From positions 1 through 8,468 of the forward strand of contig CALESS010000543.1 in NCBI GenBank assembly GCA_937907495.1: a stretch of DNA of 8,468 nt. Reading direction: 5' to 3'. The stretch is from an uncultured Anaerolineaceae bacterium. GTDB taxonomy: Bacteria; Chloroflexota; Anaerolineae; Anaerolineales; Anaerolineaceae. Position 1 is the first letter of the stretch; every line of letters begins with the position of its first letter. The notes below the pieces were generated by a model, which was not told the DNA's origin, made no database searches, and worked only from the letters and a program-made list of their open reading frames with translations. Shown one piece after another: positions 1 to 5,907 of the stretch. The translations under genes and the position numbers were made by a program.

Positions 1-330
1 CAGGAAGGTGGATTCGAGGAAGAACGCCAGCAGGGCTTCAATTGCCAGCGGCGCGCCAAAGATATCCCCCACAAAGCGGGAGTACTCCGACCAGTTCATG
101 CCAAACTGAAATTCCATCACAATCCCGGTCACAATCCCCATCCCGAAATTGATGAGGAATAATTTGCCCCAAAACTGTGCCATTTGCTTGTAGAGGTTGT
201 TCCCGGTGCGCACATAGATCGTTTCCATAATCGCAACCAGCACAGAAAGGCCTAACGTGAGCGGAACAAAGAAGAAATGATACACACACGTGATGGCAAA
301 TTGCCAGCGGGAAAGCGCTACCAGATCCAT
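1..330 (-). CDS. cydA: Cytochrome bd quinol oxidase subunit I, N-terminal part
   Basis: This is the first 110 codons of a gene that leaves the window at its left edge. CydA is the haem-bearing membrane subunit of cytochrome bd oxidase, which passes electrons from quinol to oxygen in the cytoplasmic membrane and works at low oxygen. The protein starts [11 protein letters not shown] and aligns from its first residues with E. coli CydA. His18, in the segment [11 protein letters not shown], matches the haem b595 ligand (His19 in E. coli). The stretches [23 protein letters not shown] (residues 72-94) and [16 protein letters not shown] (95-110) are nearly identical to the family and carry the two glutamates of the b595/d region. 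The start is ATG at 328-330, preceded by AGGAGT at 335-340. The neighbouring degV gene is divergent, so cydB, if present, should lie further left. Identity is certain; only the 3' part is missing because of the window edge. Confidence 0.97.
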   Translation of the reverse strand, partial: MDLVALSRWQFAITCVYHFFFVPLTLGLSVLVAIMETIYVRTGNNLYKQMAQFWGKLFLINFGMGIVTGIVMEFQFGMNWSEYSRFVGDIFGAPLAIEALLAFFLESTFL

Positions 331-367
331 AGATACTCCTGATTAGAAAAAATGGTATTCTCTGTAA

Positions 368-373
368 ATTATC
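368..373 (-). promoter_or_regulatory. Possible -10 box of the cydA promoter
   Basis: Read on the minus strand, 373 to 368 gives GATAAT, one mismatch from TATAAT, with the cydA start about 38 bp downstream. This would leave a leader of about 30 nt containing the Shine-Dalgarno sequence. No good -35 hexamer is visible 16-18 bp upstream; that position (about 391-396) falls inside the GGGGAT/ATCCCC inverted repeats, so initiation may depend on an activator or the call may be wrong. Confidence 0.35.
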
Positions 374-402
374 CCCCCAAACCAGGGGATTAACCATCCC
401 CT
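371..402. repeat. Overlapping inverted repeats ATCCCC / GGGGAT / ATCCCC
   Basis: ATCCCC at 371-376, GGGGAT at 385-390 and ATCCCC at 396-401 form two overlapping inverted repeats that share the middle arm. The right-hand pair extends to a perfect 7-bp match (AGGGGAT at 384-390 with ATCCCCT at 396-402, spacer TAACC). The left-hand pair has an 8-bp spacer. They lie in the divergent cydA-degV region, next to and upstream of the putative cydA -10 box. An operator for a dimeric regulator is the likeliest reading, but alternative RNA hairpins are possible. The regulator is unknown; the arms do not match the TTGTGAA-type Rex site that often controls cyd genes. Confidence 0.55.
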
Positions 403-430
403 TGACTGGACAAACATCACATCACCTGCC

Positions 431-442
431 TGACAATTGTCA
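431..442. promoter_or_regulatory. Perfect 12-bp palindrome, possible operator
   Basis: TGACAATTGTCA reads the same on both strands without a spacer. It lies about 20 bp upstream of the TAGAAT box of the first degV gene, where a -35 region and regulator would bind. Its right half, TTGTCA at 437-442, resembles a -35 hexamer, but the spacing of 20 bp to TAGAAT is longer than ideal. The palindrome itself is plain; the operator role is inference. Confidence 0.45.
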
Positions 443-462
443 CATAACTGCCAGGAATGAGG

Positions 463-468
463 TAGAAT
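463..468 (+). promoter_or_regulatory. Likely -10 box for the first degV gene
   Basis: TAGAAT differs from TATAAT at one position and is preceded by GG, as is the similar box at 2386-2391. Transcription would start near 475 and give a leader of roughly 65 nt ending in a strong Shine-Dalgarno sequence. The best -35 candidate is TTGTCA at 437-442 with a long 20-bp spacer. Confidence 0.45.
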
Positions 469-480
469 TCAACGTAACTT

Positions 481-497
481 ACCCAGGCAAACTGGGT
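481..497 (+). other. Small hairpin in the degV leader
   Basis: ACCCAG at 481-486 pairs perfectly with CTGGGT at 492-497 around a GCAAA loop. If transcription starts near 475, this hairpin sits at the extreme 5' end of the degV mRNA, where such structures can slow decay. It is followed by A/T-rich sequence, not a T-tract, so it is not a terminator. With only six pairs it may be chance. Confidence 0.35.
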
Positions 498-541
498 TAT
501 ATCATTCGGTAAAAATTCAGGCTCACCCGAGGAGGAAACCC

Positions 542-1399
542 ATGGCAAGAGTTGCCATCGTTACAGATAGCACCGCCGGTTTACATTCTGATGTAATTGG
601 CAGCAACCCGATTTCAATTCTCCCGCTCCAGTGCATCTTTGGCGAAGAAATTTACCGTGATGGCGTGGATATCAGCCCCACGGAATTTTATACCCGCCTG
701 AAAACCACCAAGGTCATGCCCACCACCAGCCAGGTGACACCAGCCCAATTTCAAGACACTTACTCCCATTTATTGAACGAGGGCTATGATATCCTGAGTC
801 TTCATATTTCTTCCAAATTATCCGGCACCATCGACTCCGCCATCCAGGCCCGCAATATGTTCCCTGGGGCCCGCATTGATATCGTTGATTCGCTCTCCAC
901 CTCCATGGCCCTGGGCTTCATGGTGTTGACGGTCGCCCGGGCTGCCGCCCAGGGAGCTTCTCTGGCTGAATGCCATGCCCTTGCCGAGCAGGCGATTAAA
1001 CACACCGGCGTCCTGTTCCTGGTGGATACCCTGGAATTTCTGCACCGCGGCGGCCGGATTGGCGGGGCTGCGGCTTTTCTCGGCACCATGCTGAACATGA
1101 AACCAATCCTTGAGCTGCGCGACGGCAAAATCGAAGCTGTGGAGCGGGTAAGAACCATGAATAAAGCTGTTGACCGCCTGATTGCCCTGGCCGAAGAGCG
1201 CATCGGCTCTCAAAAGCCCGTTCACTTGTCCACCCTGCACGCCAACTCCTACGAGAACGCCCAGCTCTTGCTCGACCGCATGAAAGAACGTTTTCATGTC
1301 ACCGATGTAAGCGAAACGGTTTTAACCGATGTCAGCCCTGTGCTTGGCACCCATACCGGGCCAGGCGCGCTGGGCCTGTGCTATATGGCAGGCATGTAA
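542..1399 (+). CDS. DegV family (FakB-like) fatty-acid-binding protein
   Basis: A 285-residue DegV protein, the usual family length. DegV/FakB proteins are soluble, bind one fatty acid in a buried pocket and present it to the kinase FakA, which makes acyl-phosphate for phospholipid synthesis. The sequence has the family signatures in order: VTDST at 7-11, PTTSQ at 60-64, HISSKLSGT at 88-96, VDS at 115-117, LEFLHRGGRIG at 164-174, KPIL at 187-190 and GTHTGPGALG at 269-278. The Thr61/62, Ser90-94 region and His271 lie where FakB proteins bind the carboxylate, and no signature residue is missing. The start is firm: ATG at 542 has AGGAGG at 530-535, six bases upstream. It is divergent from cydA, and a strong terminator follows at 1422-1454, so it is probably transcribed alone. 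No FakA-type kinase lies in the window, so the partnership is known for the family but not shown here. The gene symbol is left empty because the ligand is unknown. Confidence 0.93.
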   Translation: MARVAIVTDSTAGLHSDVIGSNPISILPLQCIFGEEIYRDGVDISPTEFYTRLKTTKVMPTTSQVTPAQFQDTYSHLLNEGYDILSLHISSKLSGTIDSAIQARNMFPGARIDIVDSLSTSMALGFMVLTVARAAAQGASLAECHALAEQAIKHTGVLFLVDTLEFLHRGGRIGGAAAFLGTMLNMKPILELRDGKIEAVERVRTMNKAVDRLIALAEERIGSQKPVHLSTLHANSYENAQLLLDRMKERFHVTDVSETVLTDVSPVLGTHTGPGALGLCYMAGM

Positions 1400-1414
1400 A
1401 TCATTCCGTTGTAC

Positions 1415-1420
1415 TATAAT
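1415..1420 (+). promoter_or_regulatory. TATAAT box directly before the intergenic terminator
   Basis: A perfect TATAAT lies 15 bp after the stop codon of the first degV gene and one base before the left arm of the terminator stem. Transcription would start around 1426-1428, inside that left arm, so a transcript from here could not form the full hairpin and would read through into the second degV gene. No convincing -35 is seen (17 bp upstream is GCATGT, within the end of the preceding gene). Confidence 0.5.
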
Positions 1421-1421
1421 C

Positions 1422-1454
1422 AAGTTCAGAAGGCCCATCCTTCTGAACTTTTTT
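1422..1454 (+). terminator. Intrinsic terminator between the two degV genes
   Basis: AAGTTCAGAAGG at 1422-1433 is followed by the loop CCCAT and a perfect 12-base complement, CCTTCTGAACTT, at 1439-1450. The T-run carries on from the end of the stem to 1454. A perfect 12-bp stem, short loop and T-run make a classical Rho-independent terminator for the upstream gene. Its right end is only 13 bases before the next start codon. Confidence 0.85.
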
Positions 1455-1467
1455 ACTTAAAGAGCCT

Positions 1468-2322
1468 ATGCCAAAAGTTGCCCTCGTCACCGATAGCTCT
1501 GCTTACATCCCATCTGCCCTGCTGGATGGCCTGGATATTTCGGTTATTCCCCAAAACATCCACTGGCACAACCAAACCTTTGAAGATGGCGTCACCCTGA
1601 CTACCCCGGAAACCTCGCGCCGCCTGCGGGCAGGCGACCCGATACCCACCACATCCCACGCCTCTCCCTCTGTTTTCCAGCAAACGTATCTCCAACTGGT
1701 GGAAAAAGGCTTCCAGGTGCTTTCGGTTCACGTCTCCCGGAATCTCTCCGGGGTTTTTAATGCCGCCTGCCTTGCGGCTGCGGAATTTCCCGGTTCAGTG
1801 GAGGTGGTGGATAGCCAGAGTGTCGCCATGGCCCTCGGTTTCCTGGTCTTGCAGGCAGCCCGTTCCGCCGCCGGCGGCGCAACCCTGCAGGAATGCCATT
1901 CCCAGGTTCAACACAATATTCCCCGTACGGGTGCTTTTTTGTTACCCCAATCGCTGGATTATTTACGCCGCGGCGGACGAATCGGCCGGGCGGCTCACTT
2001 GCTTGGCACATTACTCAAAATCATCCCGATCATTGAATTCTACAAAGAAGTCCAGGTTACCCGCCGGGTGCGCACCTATCACCAGGCTTTTTCTGCTTTA
2101 CTGGATACGGTGGAAGAACGTATCGCCGGACGCTGGCCGGTGCGGATGGCTTTCTTGCATGCCGGAGCGGATGAACTATTACAACCGTTGAAGCAAACCG
2201 CAATGGATCGCTGGGGGGCATCACGTTTCAGCGAAATCTGTCTGGGGGAAGCCAGCCCCACCCTCACCATTCATATCGGCCCGGGCGCAGTGGGCATCAC
2301 CTTTCTGGCGGAAGGCGGATAG
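1468..2322 (+). CDS. Second DegV family (FakB-like) protein, diverged paralogue
   Basis: A 284-residue DegV protein that aligns almost without gaps with the one before it, so the pair looks like an old tandem duplication. Family signatures are VTDSS at 7-11, PTTSH at 60-64, HVSRNLSG at 88-95, VDSQS at 114-118, LDYLRRGGRIG at 163-173 and HIGPGAVG at 269-276, with the conserved His at 269. It departs from its neighbour at pocket-adjacent sites: Ser91 becomes Arg, Thr96 becomes Val, the Thr before the conserved His becomes Ile, and KPIL becomes IPII. This suggests a different acyl ligand or weaker FakA coupling, which is inference. ATG at 1468 matches the start of its paralogue; the Shine-Dalgarno is weak (AAAGAG at 1459-1464) and lies right behind the terminator T-run. 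The gene either uses the TATAAT at 1415 or depends on read-through. Confidence 0.92.
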   Translation: MPKVALVTDSSAYIPSALLDGLDISVIPQNIHWHNQTFEDGVTLTTPETSRRLRAGDPIPTTSHASPSVFQQTYLQLVEKGFQVLSVHVSRNLSGVFNAACLAAAEFPGSVEVVDSQSVAMALGFLVLQAARSAAGGATLQECHSQVQHNIPRTGAFLLPQSLDYLRRGGRIGRAAHLLGTLLKIIPIIEFYKEVQVTRRVRTYHQAFSALLDTVEERIAGRWPVRMAFLHAGADELLQPLKQTAMDRWGASRFSEICLGEASPTLTIHIGPGAVGITFLAEGG

Positions 2323-2341
2323 GGATATCCTTCCCTTTATT
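2310..2341 (+). terminator. Weak terminator-like hairpin after the second degV gene
   Basis: GGATA at 2317-2321 pairs with TATCC at 2326-2330. The stem can be extended by GGAA (2310-2313) with TTCC (2331-2334) if three bases bulge out on the left. A T-rich tail (CTTTATTT) follows. The hairpin overlaps the TAG stop codon at 2320-2322. It is imperfect and would give partial termination at best. Confidence 0.35.
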
Positions 2342-2385
2342 TCCTGTTGGAAATCACTTTTGGGTTCCTTCCATTCAGTCTGGGG

Positions 2386-2391
2386 TAGAAT
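2386..2391 (+). promoter_or_regulatory. Likely -10 box for the DUF1015-exporter operon
   Basis: TAGAAT, one mismatch from consensus, lies 35 bp before the ATG at 2427 and is preceded by GGGG, resembling the box at 463-468. A start near 2398 would leave a leader of about 30 nt with GGAGG at 2416-2420. No strong -35 is present; TTGGGT at 2360-2365 is the nearest match, with a 20-bp spacer. Confidence 0.45.
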
Positions 2392-2426
2392 AAACTTATC
2401 TCCTTTTACGGATTCGGAGGGCTTCC

Positions 2427-3740
2427 ATGCACAATTACCTGAAAATCGGCATTCAGACCGGCCAAATCTTGCTCCCCCGCCCGGGTGTGGACCTGACCAA
2501 ATGGGCTGTCATCGCCTGTGACCAGTTCACCTCCCAGCCGGAATACTGGGAACAGGTGGCTTCCATCAGCCAAAACGCTCCTTCAACCTATCGCCTGATC
2601 CTGCCGGAGGTTTTTCTTGATACCCCCGAGGAGACGGAGCGTATCCAATCCACCCAGGATACGATGAGAACCTACCTTCAGCAGGGGATTTTCCAGCCGG
2701 TTGAAGGTCTGATCCTGGTGGAACGCACGGTGGCAGGGAAAACCCGCTACGGCCTGATGCTTGCCCTCGACCTCGAACAATATGACTTCAACAAAGGGTC
2801 TCAAAGCCTTATCCGCGCCACCGAAGGCACGATCCTGGACCGCCTCCCTCCCCGTATCCGCATTCGCCAGGGCGCTCCGTTGGAACTGCCCCACATCCTG
2901 GTTCTGGTGGACGATCCCTCCCATGCTCTCTTTTCACCCCTGCTGGAACAGAAAGCCAGCCTGCCCATCCTCTACGATGTGGAGTTGATGCTTGGCAGCG
3001 GCCATCTCACCGGTTATCACATCAACTCCCCCGAGTTGGAAGCGCACGTTGTCTCCGCCCTTGAAGAGCTGGCTTCCCCGGCAGTTTTCTACCCAAAATA
3101 CACTGTCGGCCCGGAAAAGGGGGTCTTGCTTTTTGCTGTCGGAGATGGCAACCACTCCCTGGCCACCGCCAAATCCATCTGGGAGAAACTTAAACCACAG
3201 GTCGGCCTGGATCATCCCGCCCGCTATGCCCTGGTGGAACTGGAAAATGTGCATGACTCCGGCCTGGATTTTGAGCCCATCCACCGGGTATGCTTTGGAG
3301 TGGGCGAAAACTGGCAGGCGGATCTGTCCGGGTTTTTCAAAGACAACCTGACCCTCCGCTCCTGCAGCCACGAAGCCATGCTCCAGGCGGTTGAGGCCTC
3401 CTCCTCGTCTGACCAGGTATTTGGCATCATTCATGCAGAAGGCTGCTTTGTGGCTCATATCGCCAACCCCGCCTCCAATCTGCCAGTGGGAACATTGCAA
3501 ACCTTCCTGGATGCCTGGCTGCGACAGGGAGGTGCCGAGAAAATTGATTATGTCCACGGAGAAGATGTTGTGACCGAGCTGGGTTCCCACCCCGGACACA
3601 TTGGCTTCTACCTGCCCGCCATGCCGAAGGCCGATTTATTCAAAACCGTCATCCTGGATGGCGCTTTACCCCGCAAGACATTTTCCATGGGAGAAGCCAT
3701 CGAGAAACGCTTCTACATGGAATGCCGCAAGATATCTTGA
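2427..3740 (+). CDS. DUF1015 family protein, function unknown
   Basis: A 437-residue soluble protein recognised as DUF1015 by its overall pattern: WAVIACDQFTSQPEYW at 26-41, an AVGDGNHSLATAK motif at 237-249, LVELENVHDSGLDFEPIHRV at 269-288, and a C-terminal MGEAIEKRFYMECRK segment at 421-435. The central GDGNHS stands where many DUF1015 proteins have a DGHHR motif, which recalls the DGHHR-type nucleotide site of ParB/Srx-fold kinases. That kinship is an inference from the motif alone. There is no signal peptide or membrane segment, so it should be cytoplasmic. ATG at 2427 is supported by GGAGG at 2416-2420, six bases upstream. It is probably the first gene of an operon: the next gene begins 10 bp after its TGA and the exporter genes follow at once. 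In other bacteria DUF1015 genes often sit near serine-biosynthesis genes; none is seen here. The biochemical activity is unknown to me. Family assignment is fairly sure, function is not. Confidence 0.85.
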   Translation: MHNYLKIGIQTGQILLPRPGVDLTKWAVIACDQFTSQPEYWEQVASISQNAPSTYRLILPEVFLDTPEETERIQSTQDTMRTYLQQGIFQPVEGLILVERTVAGKTRYGLMLALDLEQYDFNKGSQSLIRATEGTILDRLPPRIRIRQGAPLELPHILVLVDDPSHALFSPLLEQKASLPILYDVELMLGSGHLTGYHINSPELEAHVVSALEELASPAVFYPKYTVGPEKGVLLFAVGDGNHSLATAKSIWEKLKPQVGLDHPARYALVELENVHDSGLDFEPIHRVCFGVGENWQADLSGFFKDNLTLRSCSHEAMLQAVEASSSSDQVFGIIHAEGCFVAHIANPASNLPVGTLQTFLDAWLRQGGAEKIDYVHGEDVVTELGSHPGHIGFYLPAMPKADLFKTVILDGALPRKTFSMGEAIEKRFYMECRKIS

Positions 3741-3750
3741 AAGAGGATCC

Positions 3751-4098
3751 ATGACCCTTGAACCCCTCGGGAACGAGGAAGAACAACCCGCTGAAGCGAT
3801 TCACATCGATGAGCTTCATGTAGAACCCTGGCCGGATGGCCAGAGGGTACGGGTTCATCTTGCCCTCTCCCCTTTTACCACCCGCCCGAACCTGGAAGCC
3901 GCCATTTTCGACGCCGAGGAAAACGAGATTCAACGCATCCATATCGTCGAAAATATGGATACCCGCCTGGTCTTCACCATGCACCTGCGCCGCGCCCGTC
4001 TGCCAGGTAAGTTCACCCTGAAAGTGCAGGTCTTCCTGGATGCGGAACAAATCCTTGACCAAAAAACCCTCCCATTTGAAATTCTACAGGCCCCTTAA
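3751..4098 (+). CDS. Small conserved-looking protein of unknown function (115 aa)
   Basis: I do not recognise this 115-residue protein. The start is ATG at 3751, with AGAGGA at 3742-3747 just upstream; the frame stays open further up inside the DUF1015 gene, but no site there has a comparable ribosome-binding sequence. The first 20 residues are acidic (a Glu-rich stretch at 9-15) and probably disordered. The rest alternates polar and hydrophobic residues: RVRVHLALSPF at 32-42, LEAAIFDAEE at 49-58, IQRIHIV at 60-66, TRLVFTMHLRR at 71-81 and KFTLKVQVFLD at 87-97. This predicts a small all-beta domain, perhaps an Ig-like sandwich. There is no signal peptide, membrane segment or Cys-pair, so it should be cytoplasmic. 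It lies 10 bp after the DUF1015 gene and 6 bp before the first exporter gene, so all are probably made from one mRNA. A role as partner of either neighbour is only suggested by this packing. Confidence 0.75.
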   Translation: MTLEPLGNEEEQPAEAIHIDELHVEPWPDGQRVRVHLALSPFTTRPNLEAAIFDAEENEIQRIHIVENMDTRLVFTMHLRRARLPGKFTLKVQVFLDAEQILDQKTLPFEILQAP

Positions 4099-4104
4099 CA
4101 AACA

Positions 4105-5907
4105 ATGAAACAACTCCTTCGCCTTGGTGAACTCCTGCGCCCCTATGTGAAGCAGACCCTGTTCACCACTTTCCTCCTGCTGCTCTTAACCGGCATCGAA
4201 ATGGTTTTTCCCTCCATTATTCAATGGGTGGTGGATTTCGGCCTGAAACCCGGCCAGATGCGCCTGGTGCTGATCGCCGCCGGGGCCATCATCGGCCTGG
4301 GCATTTTAAAATCCATCTTCAGTTACTATAACCGCTTCATTTCCGAGTGGATTGCCAACCACATCGCATACGATCTTCGCAACAGGCTCTACAATCACCT
4401 GCAAAACATGCCTTTCACTTACCACGATCACATGCCATCCGGGCAGCTCATCAGCCGGGTGATTGAGGATGTGCGTTCTCTACAAAGCTTCACCGGGCAC
4501 GGCATCACCGAACTGGTGCGGGTGGTCCTGCTGACGCTGGTCATCACCATCATCTTATTCTCCACCCATGCCCGGCTGGCGGTCATCGCTCTGCTGCCCC
4601 TCATCCCGTTGGTGCTCATCACCACCGATTTTGGCAAACGAATCGGCAATATGTTCCTGACAGTGGATAATACCCTGGGCGAGCTATCCTCTCACCTGCA
4701 GGAAAATGTGACCGGGGTGCAGGTCGTTCGGGCTTTTTCACGCGAGGAACACGAAATTACCAACTTCAACCTGACCAATCGTAAACTTTATAATGCCCAA
4801 ATAACTGTGGTTTCCAATTGGTCACGCATCATGCCGACCACCACTCTGCTCATCACCGTCAGCACCATTCTCATACTCTGGTTTGGCGGAAGAATGGTGC
4901 TGGCCGACCAGCTCTCCATCGGACAGTTGGTGGCGGTCAACTCGTACGTCCTCCTGCTGATGATGCCAGCCCAGCAACTGGGTTGGTTGGTGAATGCAGG
5001 CGGCGAAGCCAGCGCCGGCATCCAGCGAATTTTTGAAATTCTCGATCATCATCCGGAGATTCATAGCCCAACCCAGGCCATCAATCCCGGCGAGTTGACC
5101 GGTAAAGTGGAATTTGATAACGTCAACTTCAAATACAAGAACGAACAGGCATCCACCCTTCACCAGGTGAACCTCACCGTGTATCCCAACCAGGTGATCG
5201 CCCTTATCGGTACCACCGGATCCGGCAAAACCACCCTGGTTAACCTCATCCCACGCTTTTACGATGTTACCACCGGGGCCGTCCGGGTGGATGGGCACGA
5301 TGTGCGCGACCTGGATTTGACCCTCCTTCGCCGGCAGATCGGCATTGTACTGCAAACCTCGCTCCTGTTCTCCACCTCCATCCGGGAAAACATCGCCTAT
5401 GGTCGTCCACAAGCCAGCGAGGAGGAAATCATCGCGGCCGCCAAAGCTGCCCAGGCGCACGAATTCATTCTGGAACTGCCCCTCGGCTATGATACGGTGA
5501 TCGGGGAGCGCGGGATCACCCTCTCCGGCGGTCAGCGCCAGCGGGTAGCCATTGCCCGCGCTTTGCTGCTCAACCCACGCATCCTCATCCTGGATGATTC
5601 GACTTCAAGCGTGGATACCGAGACCGAACATCTGCTGCAAAGAGCCCTCTCCCACCTGATGGAAGGCCGCACCACCTTCATCATCGCCCAACGTCTCTCC
5701 TCTGTCCGCCGTGCAGATCTCATCCTGGTAATGGACCAGGGGCACATCGTAGAACAGGGAACCCATGCCGAATTGCTGGCGAAAAACGGTCTCTACCGCG
5801 AGATTTACCAGCTTCAATTGGAAGACCAGGAGAAGTTCCATGAAGATCTGGAACAAACCAGGCAAGACCTGCCTGGCCTGCCGCGCCAGAAGGATTTCGG
5901 TGGCTAA
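4105..5907 (+). CDS. Heterodimeric ABC exporter subunit with degenerate ATP site (BmrC/TM287-like)
   Basis: A 600-residue half-transporter: a six-helix exporter-type membrane domain (about residues 18-310) fused to an ATPase domain (about 334-575). Membrane segments appear near 18-38, 55-75, 138-153, 157-175, 245-263 and 272-292. The ATPase has Walker A GTTGSGKT at 369-376, Q-loop Gln417, signature LSGGQ at 473-477 and Walker B ILILD at 493-497. Two catalytic residues are changed: Asp498 replaces the catalytic Glu, and Gln529 (IIAQRLSS) replaces the switch His. In BmrC/BmrD and TM287/TM288 exporters this marks the subunit that forms the non-hydrolysing site, so the adjacent gene is its obligate partner. 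Substrates of such pumps include drugs, lipids and peptides; none can be named here. The start at 4105 has no clear Shine-Dalgarno and lies 6 bp after the previous stop, so translation is probably coupled. A charged, Gln/Asp-rich tail (575-600) extends past the usual end. Confidence 0.95.
   Translation: MKQLLRLGELLRPYVKQTLFTTFLLLLLTGIEMVFPSIIQWVVDFGLKPGQMRLVLIAAGAIIGLGILKSIFSYYNRFISEWIANHIAYDLRNRLYNHLQNMPFTYHDHMPSGQLISRVIEDVRSLQSFTGHGITELVRVVLLTLVITIILFSTHARLAVIALLPLIPLVLITTDFGKRIGNMFLTVDNTLGELSSHLQENVTGVQVVRAFSREEHEITNFNLTNRKLYNAQITVVSNWSRIMPTTTLLITVSTILILWFGGRMVLADQLSIGQLVAVNSYVLLLMMPAQQLGWLVNAGGEASAGIQRIFEILDHHPEIHSPTQAINPGELTGKVEFDNVNFKYKNEQASTLHQVNLTVYPNQVIALIGTTGSGKTTLVNLIPRFYDVTTGAVRVDGHDVRDLDLTLLRRQIGIVLQTSLLFSTSIRENIAYGRPQASEEEIIAAAKAAQAHEFILELPLGYDTVIGERGITLSGGQRQRVAIARALLLNPRILILDDSTSSVDTETEHLLQRALSHLMEGRTTFIIAQRLSSVRRADLILVMDQGHIVEQGTHAELLAKNGLYREIYQLQLEDQEKFHEDLEQTRQDLPGLPRQKDFGG
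5858..5876 (+). repeat. Perfect inverted repeat near the exporter gene junction
   Basis: CCAGGCA at 5858-5864 pairs with TGCCTGG at 5870-5876 around the loop AGACC. It lies inside the 3' end of the first exporter gene, about 30 bp before the second start codon. In mRNA it could affect coupling between the two genes, but it encodes part of the protein tail and may be chance. Confidence 0.3.

Noticed and set aside
38..397. A 119-codon minus-strand open frame overlapping the left-edge gene.
   Set aside because: It is in a different frame from cydA. The true frame starts at 330 and matches CydA nearly residue for residue, so this longer-looking frame is spurious.
331..541. A Rex (redox repressor) site upstream of cydA.
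   Set aside because: I looked for TTGTGAA-N4-TTCACAA-like sequence, but neither the GGGGAT repeats nor TGACAATTGTCA matches it.
818..1297. A 159-codon minus-strand open frame inside the first degV gene.
   Set aside because: This is an antisense shadow of a well-supported DegV coding sequence; its product looks like no known protein.
2323..2426. A riboswitch or T-box leader before the DUF1015 gene.
   Set aside because: The gap is only 104 bp and the predicted leader about 30 nt. There is no T-box core or other recognisable aptamer element.
2934..3599. A 221-codon minus-strand open frame inside the DUF1015 gene.
   Set aside because: It has the same codon-aligned antisense register and the same codon-bias explanation, with no ribosome site or recognisable domain.
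3601..3750. An upstream extension of the 115-residue protein to an ATG at 3601.
   Set aside because: It would overlap the conserved C-terminus of the DUF1015 gene by 140 bp. The extension reads as an out-of-frame Pro/Ser/Trp-rich string, and ATG 3751 has a proper ribosome-binding sequence.
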